DNA of 64,000 nt from JAPOUP01 sp965203605. GTDB taxonomy: Bacteria > Pseudomonadota > Alphaproteobacteria > Rhodobacterales > Rhodobacteraceae. Where the stretch lies: positions 2,170,001-2,234,000 of the forward strand of contig OZ241902.1 of NCBI GenBank assembly GCA_965203605.1, given 5' to 3'. Positions 37,994 to 47,805 of this stretch are shown one piece after another. The translations under genes were made by a program, and so were the position numbers. Below the pieces are notes generated by a model. The model was not told where the DNA came from and searched no databases. It saw only the letters and a list, made by a program, of their open reading frames with translations. Each line of letters begins with the position of its first letter. Position 1 is the first letter of the stretch.

Positions 37994-39579
37994 ACACGAT
38001 CACTACCGAATCCGTTGCCAGCCGCGTCGGTAGTGCACCGAGTGACGGCCATGGCGTTCATGCGTTCGCCGTTGAAAGCGTCAGCTACTACAAGGCGGAG
38101 TTCGAGAGGATCGAAGGCAGGACCGGCCTTGTCGTCTCCTGGAACTGGACGGCGGCGATCCTAGGGCCGATCTGGGGGGCAGCACGGGGAGCGTGGGGCT
38201 TCTTTTGGGTCTTCTTGATCCTTGAGCTGTTCGCCCTTGTTCAGGTTGGGCGTGGGCTTTGGGGCGAATTGGGTGCCAAGGAACTGGAGCGCTACGACCG
38301 TATCCGGGAAAACATCGAACGCCGGGAAGCGCGGGCAGCCGAACTTCGTGCCGCTGGCGAATCCGCCGATGCTGACGCCAGCCAACGCATAGCGGAAAAC
38401 CTTCGTGCCGCCGCAGAAACCGCGCTTGAAGCGGCCAGCGCCGCGAACGACGCGGCCCTTTCAATCACGCTCTTTGGCCTCGCTTTCCTTGCGGTCGTCA
38501 AGATCCTTGAAGGTCTCTGCGCGAACTACGTCTACGAAGCGCAGTACCTGCGATGGCGTTCAGGCGCACCGGAACAGGTGGGCCTGAACTGGCGTAGTGC
38601 GGGCTTCGGGCTGATCGGATTGGTGGCAATCTGGCCGTTGACACTGATCCGTTTTACGGTGGCTGATCCCGATTCGATGATCGCACGCTTCAGCGGTGGC
38701 GTGCTCGGCGACGGCTGGAGCATAGAGGGGTTTCCTGTCGGCCGGGAGTATTTTGCTGCTTTTGCGCGCTGGGGGGATGCAGGGTTCGACTGGCTTGCCG
38801 TCAATTTCGGCGGGGCTTTCGACGGGATCACTCGAGCGATCAGGTGGGTGCTGGACGGGCTCGAAGTGCTCTTGATCCAGACTCCATGGCCCGTTGTGAT
38901 GTTTGTCGCCGTCGTGACGGCCTACCGGCTGGCTGGTCCCCGAGTGGCGATCTTCACGGCTGCGGCACTGGCCTATCTCGCGTTCATGGGTCTTTGGGAA
39001 CTTTCGATGATCACTGTTGCCTTGATCGGGGCGGGGGCGTTTCTTTGCGTGGCGATCGGCATACCGCTTGGCATCTGGTTCGGAAAGTCCAGACGAGCCT
39101 ACGCCTTCGCCGAACCGGTGCTGGATTTCATGCAAACCATGCCAGCATTCGTCTATCTGATCCCGATCATTGCATTCTTTGGCACAGGCAAGCCACCAGG
39201 CGTTCTAGCCACGTTGATCTTCGCAATGCCTCCCGTGATCCGACTGACGGCCCTTGGCATGCGCGGTGTGCCAGAAAGCACCAAGGAAGCAGCGGTCGCC
39301 TTCGGGTGCTCCAGAAGGCAGCTTCTATTCAACGTCGAACTTCCGCTCGCCTTGCCATCGATCATGACCGGCATCAACCAGACGATCCTGATGGCGTTGT
39401 CGATGGTCGTCATCGCCTCGCTCATCGGAGCGGAAGGATTGGGTGCGCTAATCCTTGAATCTCTGCAATATGCGGCAAAGGGGCAGGGGCTTCTGGGCGG
39501 TCTTGCGATCCTGTTCTGCGCTATGGTCATCGATCGTATTGCGCAGGGCGTCTACAGGAAGAAGTCGGGCAACGTATAA
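37990..39579 (+). CDS. proW: Glycine-betaine/proline-type ABC permease with extra N-terminal membrane and coiled-coil region
   Basis: The C-terminal 270 residues are a normal ProW permease (PAFVYLIPIIAFFGTG, the EAA loop GVPESTKEAAVAFGCSRRQL and GLGALILESLQ). The N-terminal 250 residues are unusual for the family. They include a DUF2628-like start (YYKAEFERIEGRTGLVVSWN), two membrane segments (about 52-85) and a long charged helix (about 95-155, many Glu/Arg/Ala) likely to form a coiled coil. Another membrane segment (about 158-172) and then a linker follow. Total length 529 compares with about 280-350 for usual ProW. The extension may sense osmotic state or bind a partner; that is speculation. 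Confidence 0.88.
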   Translation: MNTITTESVASRVGSAPSDGHGVHAFAVESVSYYKAEFERIEGRTGLVVSWNWTAAILGPIWGAARGAWGFFWVFLILELFALVQVGRGLWGELGAKELERYDRIRENIERREARAAELRAAGESADADASQRIAENLRAAAETALEAASAANDAALSITLFGLAFLAVVKILEGLCANYVYEAQYLRWRSGAPEQVGLNWRSAGFGLIGLVAIWPLTLIRFTVADPDSMIARFSGGVLGDGWSIEGFPVGREYFAAFARWGDAGFDWLAVNFGGAFDGITRAIRWVLDGLEVLLIQTPWPVVMFVAVVTAYRLAGPRVAIFTAAALAYLAFMGLWELSMITVALIGAGAFLCVAIGIPLGIWFGKSRRAYAFAEPVLDFMQTMPAFVYLIPIIAFFGTGKPPGVLATLIFAMPPVIRLTALGMRGVPESTKEAAVAFGCSRRQLLFNVELPLALPSIMTGINQTILMALSMVVIASLIGAEGLGALILESLQYAAKGQGLLGGLAILFCAMVIDRIAQGVYRKKSGNV

Positions 39580-40079
39580 ACGACGCAGCAGCGAGTTGGT
39601 GGTGGTCCGCCGCTCCAATCAAGGAAAGATCGGGAATGACTGACGCGTACCAAAGGTCAACGATATATTCAGCAAATCAATAGGTTTCTCATCCTTTTCG
39701 CTTGACATCATTATCGTAAGCGTTCGATCGTGAAGTGGCGATCCATTTTCACGCCCCCCCTGATCATCCCCTCTGGCAAAACTGGCGGAGACGCAAAGAG
39801 CACCTCCGTACACATATGTCCAGGATGCATTCGTCCGGTCCCATTTTCGGTCGAGGCGACGTTGCCCTGGCCGCAGTCCGATGACGGCAGACCGACGTCC
39901 GGTCGTGGCGGTGCGAAAAGGACAAGAGCAACAGGTAAGCGTCGGCTTCCAGCCCTTAATGAGCTGGCAGAGCCAAATGTCCTTCTTCAGTCTGTCGGCC
40001 TTGTTGCGCCAGAAGCGGTGGCCACGTCCCTCCGTCGTCGCGACGAGGATGCGGCGCCCGACGCCGGATAGGTGTAACG
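39580..40079. other. Spacer after proW without a recognisable gene
   Basis: Short frames only. A TTGACATC string at 39702 resembles a -35 box but has no matching -10. It leads into the decayed transposase remnant. Confidence 0.35.
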
Positions 40080-40790
40080 GCTGTCGGCAGTCGACGCTGT
40101 TCTCCCGGTGGACGGAGGAGAACTGCTTCGGGTACATGCCGAGGGTTCCGACCTGGACGCGCTGCCGGAGCGGGGACTGCCCAGGCTGGAGGCCGACGTG
40201 CGCCGTCAATCCGGTCCGGCGCGAGTTGAACCGCTGGATCAACCGTCTGCGAAACAGGCTCGGCATGCTGCGCAACCGCGTCAGCGACCCGCTCTGGGGG
40301 GGAGCCCTCGGACACAGCCGCCAGATCCGTCGGCAAGTTCAAGTCCGAGCGCAAAACGCTCAAGTATTGGTGCACCGAGGGGCGTCCACGCACTTCACGG
40401 TCGCCGAACTCGGCGAGAGCAAGATACCTGATGCGCTGCCCTCCAACAAGAGGCTGCTCCCCGACGTCATCCATATGATCACCCGCTGCTTGGCCTAAAC
40501 CCGGATGGTGCCTGCCGTCGGCGAGGCGCACGGGGCGTGAAGCGCTGCCCCCGCGTGTCCTCTCGCGGAGCTTTTCCAGTCTAAGGCCGACATAGTACCG
40601 AGGACCGAGAGCGGCATCCTGCGGGTGCATAACCGCTGCGGCACCGGCAACGCTGGCGACGCCGCCATCATCCGGCTGCTCTAGGAGCTAGACCGGACAC
40701 GTATGGTTTTTCCAGGAACCGGCCTGCACATGGCCGACGAACTGCCACAGATCGCACGCAGCGTCGCGAAAGTGGGTTCGGGCTCATTGT
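40080..40790 (+). pseudogene. Decayed transposase remnant
   Basis: Fragments in different frames follow the order of a DDE-type transposase C-terminal half that I recall as an uncharacterised 'putative transposase' group. They are ELNRWINRLRNRLGMLRNRV, then PSNKRLLPDVIHMITR, then SGILRVHNRCGTGNAGDAAI and ELDRTRMVFPGTGL. Stops and frame changes separate them. No terminal repeat or target duplication was found. Family identity is uncertain. Confidence 0.5.
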
Positions 40791-40870
40791 GAGAGTCGAA
40801 TTTCGAGGTCGGGACAAGTAAATTTTCTTGCTCACTGGCATCAAAATGTTGTTTCGTATGGGGGTTATAT

Positions 40871-40909
40871 ACGTAAGTCAACAATATACAACATATTGAT
40901 GATTTACGT
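40871..40909. repeat. 39-bp imperfect palindrome in an A+T-rich pocket
   Basis: Two 17-nt arms (starting ACGTAAGT and ending TTTACGT) pair with two mismatches around a 5-nt centre ACAAC. The surrounding 40800-41000 is far more A+T-rich than the rest of the window. It may be a mobile-element end, a protein-binding site or a bidirectional terminator stem. No T-run follows. Confidence 0.6.
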
Positions 40910-41009
40910 CGTCTATAATAGCATAATTTGTGACGTGTTAAGTTAAGTATATAGCCCCTCTAAATTACGCGGCGTCACTGGCTGGCACTTTCTTTTGGCG
41001 AACGCTGAC

Positions 41010-41597
41010 TTATGTATTGTACGCCATACGGCGTTCCTCCGCGGTCAGTACATGCGGTGCCACTATGGGTTTGCCGTCAACGAAATATGGCGAACCACCT
41101 GGAGCGAAACCGATCATACTCGCCATGTGCCTTAGAGCCGCGAGACGCCTCACGCGGGAAAGTCCAAAGTCTTCCGGTGGATGAGCAACTTCAGGGGCTT
41201 CCTTACCGGAGAAGCTTCCGACGAGTGGACCCAATTCATCCTGAACTGCACGCAAGGCCGCGAGCGGAAATCCCACGAATCGGAACTTCGGCGTGGGCGG
41301 CATGTTTCCGAGAGGAGTACCGCAGCAACTCGCGTACCACCGCAACAGACCGTTCTCCGACATCCGAAGCACTCGAAGAAGAGCGCTACCCTGAGCGAAG
41401 ACTACCCGCCCTGGAAGGGTCTGGTAAAGCTCGGTACCACCGTTAGGATCAAGAATGTCGGCCACCGCCAGGAATCTTGTGAAAGCCTGACAGTCACCGC
41501 AATGACAGATAACGTGGCTGCCATTTCTCGCCGATGCACCGAGCAGGTCCCCCCGCACCTTACCGCATCGGCACGAGAATTTCATGCCCGCGCTCAT
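41010..41597 (-). CDS. DUF6151/GFA-like zinc-binding protein of unknown function
   Basis: The 195-residue protein carries paired cysteines like those of the glutathione-dependent formaldehyde-activating (GFA) family: CRCGKVRGD near the start, CHCGDCQAF (about 38) and a late ASCCGTPLGN. The pattern indicates structural zinc. ATG at 41597 directly follows a GGAAAGG ribosome-binding site, so the GTG at 41609 is less likely. It begins 11 nt after the stop of the glutamate dehydrogenase gene on the same strand and may be in its operon. No reaction is established for this family. Confidence 0.8.
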   Translation of the reverse strand: MSAGMKFSCRCGKVRGDLLGASARNGSHVICHCGDCQAFTRFLAVADILDPNGGTELYQTLPGRVVFAQGSALLRVLRMSENGLLRWYASCCGTPLGNMPPTPKFRFVGFPLAALRAVQDELGPLVGSFSGKEAPEVAHPPEDFGLSRVRRLAALRHMASMIGFAPGGSPYFVDGKPIVAPHVLTAEERRMAYNT

Positions 41598-41608
41598 ATG
41601 CCTTTCCA

Positions 41609-43045
41609 CTATAGGCCCTTGGCCTGGTAGCTTTTGGCGACACGTTCGACCGCCACCAGGTAACTTGCAGTGCGCAGGTCGGTCACGTCGTCACGTTCGT
41701 TCCAGACCTCCGAGCAGGCCTGGTAGGCGATGCGCATGGTATCGTCCAGACCAGAACGCACGAGTTCCAGTTCATCAGCCCCGCGAAGGTATTTCTCCTT
41801 GAAATCAGGCGTCATCGACCAAGCGTCTCCCAGATGCTCATCGAGCCTCTGCAATTCATCCACGATCAACTGATGCCGGGCCTCTTCCTGACGGCGGCCC
41901 ATCCGACCGAATCGGATATGCGATAGGTTCTTGACCCATTCAAAGTAGCTGACGGTGACACCACCTGCGTTCGCATACATATCCGGAATGATTACCGTTC
42001 CCTTCTTGCGGAGGATTTCGTCCGCATTTGCAGTCACCGGACCGTTCGCGGCCTCGATGATCAGTGGAGCCTTGACCTCGCTTGCATTACCAACATGAAT
42101 CACTCCTTCCAGTGCTGCCGGAATTAGAATGTCACACTCGTGCTCAACGATCTTTGCGCCGTCTTCGACATAGGTTCCTTCAGCATATCCCCGGACCCCA
42201 CCGTGACTTTCGATCCAGCTGCGTACCGCATCGACATCAAGCCCATTGTCGTCGACCAGCGCACCGTCACGCTCAATGATCCCGACGACCTTTGATCCAT
42301 CCTCATCCCTGAGGAACTTCGCTGCATGATAGCCCACATTACCCAGTCCCTGGACGATAACACGTTTGCCATCCAACGTGCCACTCAGCCCAGCCCTTGC
42401 AACATCCTGAGGATGCCGGAAAAACTCGCGCAGAGCGAACTGCACTCCACGACCGGTGGCCTCGACCCGGCCGGCGATCCCGCCAGCGTGCGGTGGTTTG
42501 CCGGTTACGCAGGCCCGCGCGTTGATGTCGGTTGTGTTCATTCTGCCATACTGGTCCGCAATCCACGCCATTTCGCGTTCCCCGGTCCCCATGTCAGGTG
42601 CCGGAACGTTCTGTGAAGGATTGATCAGGTCGCGTTTCGCCAATTCATACGCGAAACGGCGCGTAATCATCTCCAACTCGTATTCCTCGTATTGTCGTGG
42701 ATCGATTCGGAGCCCGCCTTTCGAACCTCCGAAGGGTGCCTCAACCAGAGCGCATTTGTAGGTCATCAATGCCGCCAGCGCCTCAACCTCATCCTGGTTT
42801 ACGCCCATTGCGTAACGGATACCTCCCTTTACCGGCTCCATGTGATCGGAATGGACCGAGCGGTAACCGACAAACGTTTGGATTTGACCTCGTAGCCGCA
42901 CCCCAAACCGAACGGTATAGGTTGCGTTACAGACGCGAATTTTCTCTTCCAGTCCCGGGGGCATATCCATCAGTGCCACCGCCCTGTTGAACATGAGGTC
43001 CACTGATTTACGGAAAGTCGGTTCTTTGGCAGCGATATTGTTCAT
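41609..43045 (-). CDS. gdhA: Glutamate dehydrogenase (Glu/Leu/Phe/Val dehydrogenase family)
   Basis: The 478-residue enzyme reversibly deaminates glutamate to 2-oxoglutarate and ammonia. Visible are the glycine-rich VEAPFGGSKGGL (substrate Lys), catalytic VPAPDMGTGEREMAW, the nucleotide motif VIVQGLGNVGYHAA and EAANGPVTANAD. Start at 43045 is chosen from GAGGAAAC upstream and because codons above it do not resemble the family. Sequence style is that of the NAD-type enzymes with a longer C-terminus. It may channel amino nitrogen from the many amine and amino-acid uptake systems in the window. Confidence 0.94.
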   Translation of the reverse strand: MNNIAAKEPTFRKSVDLMFNRAVALMDMPPGLEEKIRVCNATYTVRFGVRLRGQIQTFVGYRSVHSDHMEPVKGGIRYAMGVNQDEVEALAALMTYKCALVEAPFGGSKGGLRIDPRQYEEYELEMITRRFAYELAKRDLINPSQNVPAPDMGTGEREMAWIADQYGRMNTTDINARACVTGKPPHAGGIAGRVEATGRGVQFALREFFRHPQDVARAGLSGTLDGKRVIVQGLGNVGYHAAKFLRDEDGSKVVGIIERDGALVDDNGLDVDAVRSWIESHGGVRGYAEGTYVEDGAKIVEHECDILIPAALEGVIHVGNASEVKAPLIIEAANGPVTANADEILRKKGTVIIPDMYANAGGVTVSYFEWVKNLSHIRFGRMGRRQEEARHQLIVDELQRLDEHLGDAWSMTPDFKEKYLRGADELELVRSGLDDTMRIAYQACSEVWNERDDVTDLRTASYLVAVERVAKSYQAKGL

Positions 43046-43432
43046 TGTTTCCTCGTTCGTCGCTAACGGCATTGACAGCCCTGCGTCGGCGCCAAGGTTT
43101 CGTGACGCAACTGTGTTTCCTGCAGCATGAGCCTCTAGCCGCCCAATATCAATACACCACGTCAGGCGAGATCCAGCCGGATGGCGTTGTGCGACCGGCC
43201 ATCCTCGAATTTGGCGACCAGCCATCGCCGTTCTGCCGTCTCCCATCCATTTTGTGCAACGAACGTCGGCATCTGGCAATCGACCAAAGCAGGACCAATG
43301 CTATCCGATCCAGATTTTCCAGTTCCCGTGTTCCTGTGTAGTGATTTTCTTGACTGTGATAGGGCTTCGGGCCATACTAAACCCAGACGGCAAGGCCCGT
43401 CTGGCAATCGGTTGTTTGGTCGAATTCATCGT
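43046..43432. promoter_or_regulatory. Upstream region of glutamate dehydrogenase
   Basis: This should contain the gdhA promoter on the minus strand. A minus-strand frame ends near 43162 with KFEDGRSHNAIRLDLA and might be the tail of a lost small gene. No clear promoter boxes or operator could be marked. Confidence 0.3.
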
Positions 43433-43491
43433 TCAGCGGAATTGAACCGTCCGCGCTCCCACAAGCCTTCGCATCATATTCAAATACACAT

Positions 43492-44993
43492 GAGCTTCTT
43501 GCAGAACTCCCCGATCAAGCGATTTTTTTCGGAAACGGGCGTTTTTTCTGATGGCTGGTATGGATATGGAGCCATCCCTCTGGTATGAAGCAGGTGTGAA
43601 AGCCACAACATGCAGGGAGACGGCTCCATGTCCCTACGTTCGTCCATATCAGATGCCTGGCAGCGGTTTCAAGGGGAACTTCTGCCCTCCCTCGCCGGGG
43701 AGGTCGGCCCGCTGGGCGTGAGGCACACCAAATCCGTCGCCGTCCTGGACATGGTGGAGGTGGAAAGGCACGTCCACTACAGCCACCGGGGCGTCGGCAA
43801 CCCGCCCGCCGACCGCAGGGCGCTGGCGCGGGCCTTCGTCGCGAAGGCGGTCCGGGACATGCCGACCACGGTGGTGCCGGTCGACCGGCTGCTTCACGAC
43901 CCGACGCTGCGGCGTCCGGTCGGCTGGTCCCGCGTGTCGGAGGTTCCCAGCGAATCGACGTTCTCCCGGGCCCTCCCCTGGTTCGCGGAGACCCGGCTGC
44001 CCGAGCGGATGCACGAGGCGCCGGGCCGCGCCGACTGTTCCGGCTCGGTCGTCGGGCACATATCGCGGGACCCGCCGGCGATCGTCGGGCGGGAGAGGCC
44101 GGCGCCGAAGCCGAAGCCGGAGGAGAAACCGAAGCGAAAGCGCGGACGCCCGAAGAAGGGGGAGGATAGGCCGAGGGAGCGGACCCGGCTGGAGCGGCGG
44201 CCGCCGGACGGGATGACCGCCGCGGAGATGGCCGACGGGCTGCCGAAGGCCTGCGACACCGGCACGAAGCGCAACGCGAAGGGGTACAAAGAGAGCTGGA
44301 GAGGGTACAAACTCCATATCGACGCCGCCGACGGTGACGTCCCCATCAGCTGCATCCTGACCTCGGCGTCGCTGCACGACAGCCAGGCCGCCATCCCTCT
44401 TTCGAGGATGACGGCGCTGCGGGTGGACCACTGTCACCAGCTCATGGACGCGGCCTGTGACTCCCCGGGGATCGGGTTCCACGCCTGCCTGACGGGGCGC
44501 GTGGCGATCACCGACACCAACCCCCGCCGCGACGCGGCGCTGGAGGAGCGCCTCGGGAAAGAGGCTCTGGCGCAGCGGAAAGCGGGCCACATCCGCCACG
44601 ACCGCGTCCGCCATCGGCAGCGCTCCAGCGGCGGGCGCGTGAACTCCGCTGCAGGGACCCGTACGGCGCCCGGCACGTCCGTGTCCGTGGGCACGCCAGG
44701 GTGGCCTGCCACCTGTTCTTCGGCGTGCTGGCCCTGACGGTGCAGCAGCTGATGCGGCTCACCATCTGACACCGCCGGTTCAGGCAGCTCCGCCCGCCAC
44801 GGACGCCGCCCCGGAGGGGACGGCGCGGACAGCCATGCGTGGACGGCGCCCGACGGACCACAGACTGCGGCATTCCGCCACACCTCAGCCGGCGGAAACG
44901 CCCCGGGCACCCACCGGATCCGGTGTCACGACCCTGGCGGAACCGAAAGGCTTGCCGCGGCCGACCGAACCACGATAATTGTGCAAGAGGCTC
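43492..44993 (+). mobile_element. IS copy C, 1502 bp, decayed
   Basis: Same element as copies A and B. The left end has a mismatch (GAGCTTCTTGCA) and the right end is intact. The 4-bp duplication ACAT is exact (43488-43491 and 44994-44997). Its transposase gene is defective. Confidence 0.92.
43628..44769 (+). pseudogene. Defective transposase of IS copy C
   Basis: Aligned by eye with copies A and B, this copy has lost catalytic residues. SRDSTAI reads SRDPPAI, and SSVERVNS reads SSGGRVNS, removing the late catalytic Glu. Shortly after, an indel near 44650 shifts the frame, so the end is unlike the family. Other changes include YELMDAAYDS to HQLMDAACDS. The substitutions cluster in catalytic segments. 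It could only be moved by the transposase of another copy. Confidence 0.88.
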
Positions 44994-45694
44994 ACATGGA
45001 TCACCCTTTCGCAGCTCAGCCTACCGCCTGAGCGGAACCAAATGTTTACGCCAGTCAGCATCGCAATCAGCGCCATTGCGGCAACGCGTGTGTCCAGAAT
45101 GGGAAAGCAACCTGCAACCGCACCGGATATCAGGATCGTCTCAAGCTCGTCTTCATAGTGTCGTCTGAAATCAGCGATCACGCCATAGTTCTGCGGTTCA
45201 AGGTTTCGCAGTTCCACGTATGATATGAACTTTCCATCCATACGCTCCAGATGAGGGGCGATATGAAGCCTGCAGAAGTCCTCGAGCTGAGCAAGGGGCT
45301 CCTGTGTTTTTGGCAGGTAGCGTCAAGCGTCCAACAATTCTTCCAAATGGCTACGCATTAGGTCGAACAGGAGCGTCTGCTTGTCGGGAGTATACGGGTA
45401 AGGCGTTCCAACCTGCACATCCACGGCCGCCGCAACCTGGCGCATGGACACAGCAGAATAGCCGTACCGGGCGAATAGGTCCTCCGCCGCAGCCCTGATG
45501 GGAGGACCGGCTATGTTTGCGTGAGATCCACTCCTTCGAGCCATACGCAACCATTAACTGAGCAATCGTTCAATTCAACTCCTGCAGCGCGTCGTAAAGG
45601 TTCTGGACGCGCGAACGATAGAGCTGTGCCATGAAGGATGCGGAAAGGGTGGAGGTTCGTCGGCTATCGCCAGGAAAGCGGTGAGTTCTGCTTT

Positions 45695-47007
45695 TCACGC
45701 CTTTAGATTTTCGCCGCGCTCTTTCACCGTTTCGACCGACAGAGCGTCTTCGAGATAGAGATCCACCAGATTCTTTTCGTCGTGATCGATCTTTTCGGTC
45801 TCCGCTCGGACCGCGGTGATACCGGAGTGGCATTCCGTCCGAAGGCGGTTTATCCCTTGCGTGAACACCTCGCGGAACTTGGCGAAGAGCGCCGGATCGA
45901 CAAGGCGCGTGGGCATGGCGTTCAGGGCGCGGGACTCCAGCTCATCGCGGCGGATGTTGACGCGATTGTCGCAGGTGCCTCTGTTCCGTGCCGTGGAGCA
46001 GCCGGTCAGCGTCGCGGAGACCGCCGAACAGCCCCCGCCGCAGCATGCGCATTTGGTGAGACCCGAGAGGAGATACTTCGGACGCCGGCGACGTTGGACC
46101 GCCGTCACGTCGGCTTGGCAGTTCTCATCTCGTGCGAGCCGGTTGCTAGCCTGGCGCAGTTTTACGACTTCCCAGAACTCGTCGTCCAGAATACGCAGTT
46201 CCGGCACATTCTGGATCACCCATTCTTCCTCGGGGTTCGGTCGTGCTTGGCCTATGCCTATGTCCGGATCCTTCACGAAGCGCTGACGGTTCCAGACGAT
46301 TTTGTCGACATGCATCTCGTTGTTGAGGATACCGTTCCCGCACTTCTGGTTGCCTTTGATCGGATGAAACCCCAATCGCCACCCGAGGAGGCTGGGATGC
46401 CTTCCTTGTTGAGCGCGAAGGCGGTCGTCTTGGCCGACTTGCCCGCGGCATAGTCGCGGAAGATGCGTCGAACGACCTCGGATTGAGCGTCGTTGATGGT
46501 TCGGTCGCCTCTCATCGGCTCGCCATTGCCGTCGAGTTTCTTGACGACGTCATAGCCGTAGGCATTGCCGCCGCCCGAGTTGCCGACTTCGACGCGGACG
46601 GGTTGGCCTCTGCGAGTCTTGTCGGCCAGATCCTTCAGGAAGAGCGTGTTCATCGTTCCCTTCAGACCGACATGCAGGTGCGAGACTTCGCCCTCGGACA
46701 GGGTAGAGATCTTCACATCCGGATATGAAATCCGTTTGAACAGACCGGCGATGTCTTCTTGATCGCGCGAAAGACGGTTCATCGCCTCTGCAAGAACGAG
46801 GTCGAAACGGCAGTGGGTTGCATCAGAGATCGGCGCGTGCACGCCAGGGCGCAACAGCGATGCGCCTGAGATCGCATGGTCAGAATATCCCTCGACGATG
46901 GTCCTGCCTTGCTTCTCAGCATGGAGGTGGCACATGCGGAACTGGTCGGCGATGGAAGCGTCGCGCTGATTGTCGGAGGAATGGCGGGGGTAAATGGCGA
47001 CCTTCAA
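45695..47007 (-). pseudogene. Large serine recombinase, frameshifted
   Basis: From TTG 47007 the frame reads LKVAIYPRHSSDNQRDASI, a serine recombinase start with the catalytic Ser in the RHSSDNQ region. It continues through EAMNRLSRDQEDIAGLFKR and the recombinase domain VVRRIFRDYAAGKS. Near 46370 the frame changes (GGDWGF to HPIKGNQK). The second frame then gives VWNRQRFVKDPD, the zinc-ribbon LTKCACCGGGC and a coiled-coil tail. Such enzymes integrate mobile islands. One indel disables it. It probably brought in the neighbouring VapBC and DUF5131 genes (inference). Confidence 0.85.
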
Positions 47008-47026
47008 TGTGCGTCTCCCAAGGCTA

Positions 47027-47215
47027 TCAGGAGCCGCGCGAGCCCTGCTTCTTGATTTCCTTCTCGTAGAACTCGCGAGCCGCTTGCCGTACGAGACACT
47101 CAACCAGACGGGCGAGGCGAGTATCGGGTTCATCGCGCCGCGTGAACCGCAGATCTGGCGTCTCGACGAGCATGGCCTTGAGCAGCTCTTCGCGCTCGCT
47201 CCGCATTATGCACAT
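47027..47215 (-). CDS. Small protein upstream of the serine recombinase
   Basis: The 62-residue charged protein contains ERDELL-like EREELLKAMLVETPDLRF and ends in a helical LVRQAAREFYEKEIKKQ. Small genes of this type commonly precede large serine recombinases in alphaproteobacterial islands, from memory. It ends 19 nt before the recombinase start, so it is likely in the same transcript. Function unknown. Confidence 0.6.
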   Translation of the reverse strand: MCIMRSEREELLKAMLVETPDLRFTRRDEPDTRLARLVECLVRQAAREFYEKEIKKQGSRGS

Positions 47216-47502
47216 TGTTGAGGAGTTCGGCTTCCGGCTAATGGAAAGCAGGTTTCATGTGCTTATTGCCGTAAGCAACGGAAAATATGATTGGACATCT
47301 GGCGGCATTTTGGCGCATTCTGGCCTGCTCGCGGACAATGCTGCGCAGCCTCGTGCGCAATGGAAGACCGAAATGACCGCCCTTGGCCGGTTCAAGGGCT
47401 TGTTGGCGAGACACGTTCGCATCTTCTAGCCTTCCATCTGTCCTTCGTCTTGCTTTGTGAGGCAAACGGGCTATATATCTGGTTATATCATGGAGAGCCG
47501 TG

Positions 47503-47805
47503 ATGGGCAATGCTGCACAAACAAGAGCAACGAGAAACTACCGTGTACGGTTGGCGCAGCGTGGCTTCACTCGTTTTGAGGTCATGGCGCTGGAATCCGA
47601 CCGCGACCTCATTCGCGCGCTTGCCCGGCGTTTGGCTGAGGAGGGGCCGGAAGCAGAGGAGGTTCGCTCGGCGGTGAAGACGGTCGTGGCCAGTGAAGCG
47701 CCGAAGCCGGGTGGCATTCTTTCTGCGCTACGGCGTTCGCCATTGATTGGCGCCGACCTCGACCTTTCTCGTGTGCGGGAAGAGGGGCGCAAGGTCAGAT
47801 TGTGA
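47503..47805 (+). CDS. VapB-like antitoxin of a PIN-toxin pair
   Basis: The 100-residue protein directly precedes and overlaps a PIN-domain toxin by 4 nt (GTGA). It begins MGNAAQTRATRNYRVRLAQR, with a basic N-terminal segment of RHH-like character (GFTRFEVMALESDRDLIRAL), and ends in a Leu/Arg-rich tail that could bind the toxin. GGAGAG lies 5 nt upstream of ATG 47503. The DNA-binding fold is inferred from position and the pattern of the first 50 residues. Confidence 0.78.
   Translation: MGNAAQTRATRNYRVRLAQRGFTRFEVMALESDRDLIRALARRLAEEGPEAEEVRSAVKTVVASEAPKPGGILSALRRSPLIGADLDLSRVREEGRKVRL

Larger units (their letters stand above)
43433..45544 (-). pseudogene. TetR-family regulator, stopped in frame and split by IS copy C
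   Basis: The N-terminal helix-turn-helix reads AAAEDLFARYGYSAVSMRQV from ATG 45544. A TGA at 45323-45325 interrupts the frame after LEELLDA. The same frame then continues RYLPKTQEPLAQLEDF and on to RLSCERVIHV, where IS copy C enters. Removing the IS with one ACAT copy joins VIHV to YLNMMRRLVGARTVQFR and a TGA at 43433, restoring a normal TetR end. So the gene has two separate lesions. Its former target is unknown; neighbours offer no clear candidate. Confidence 0.82.
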
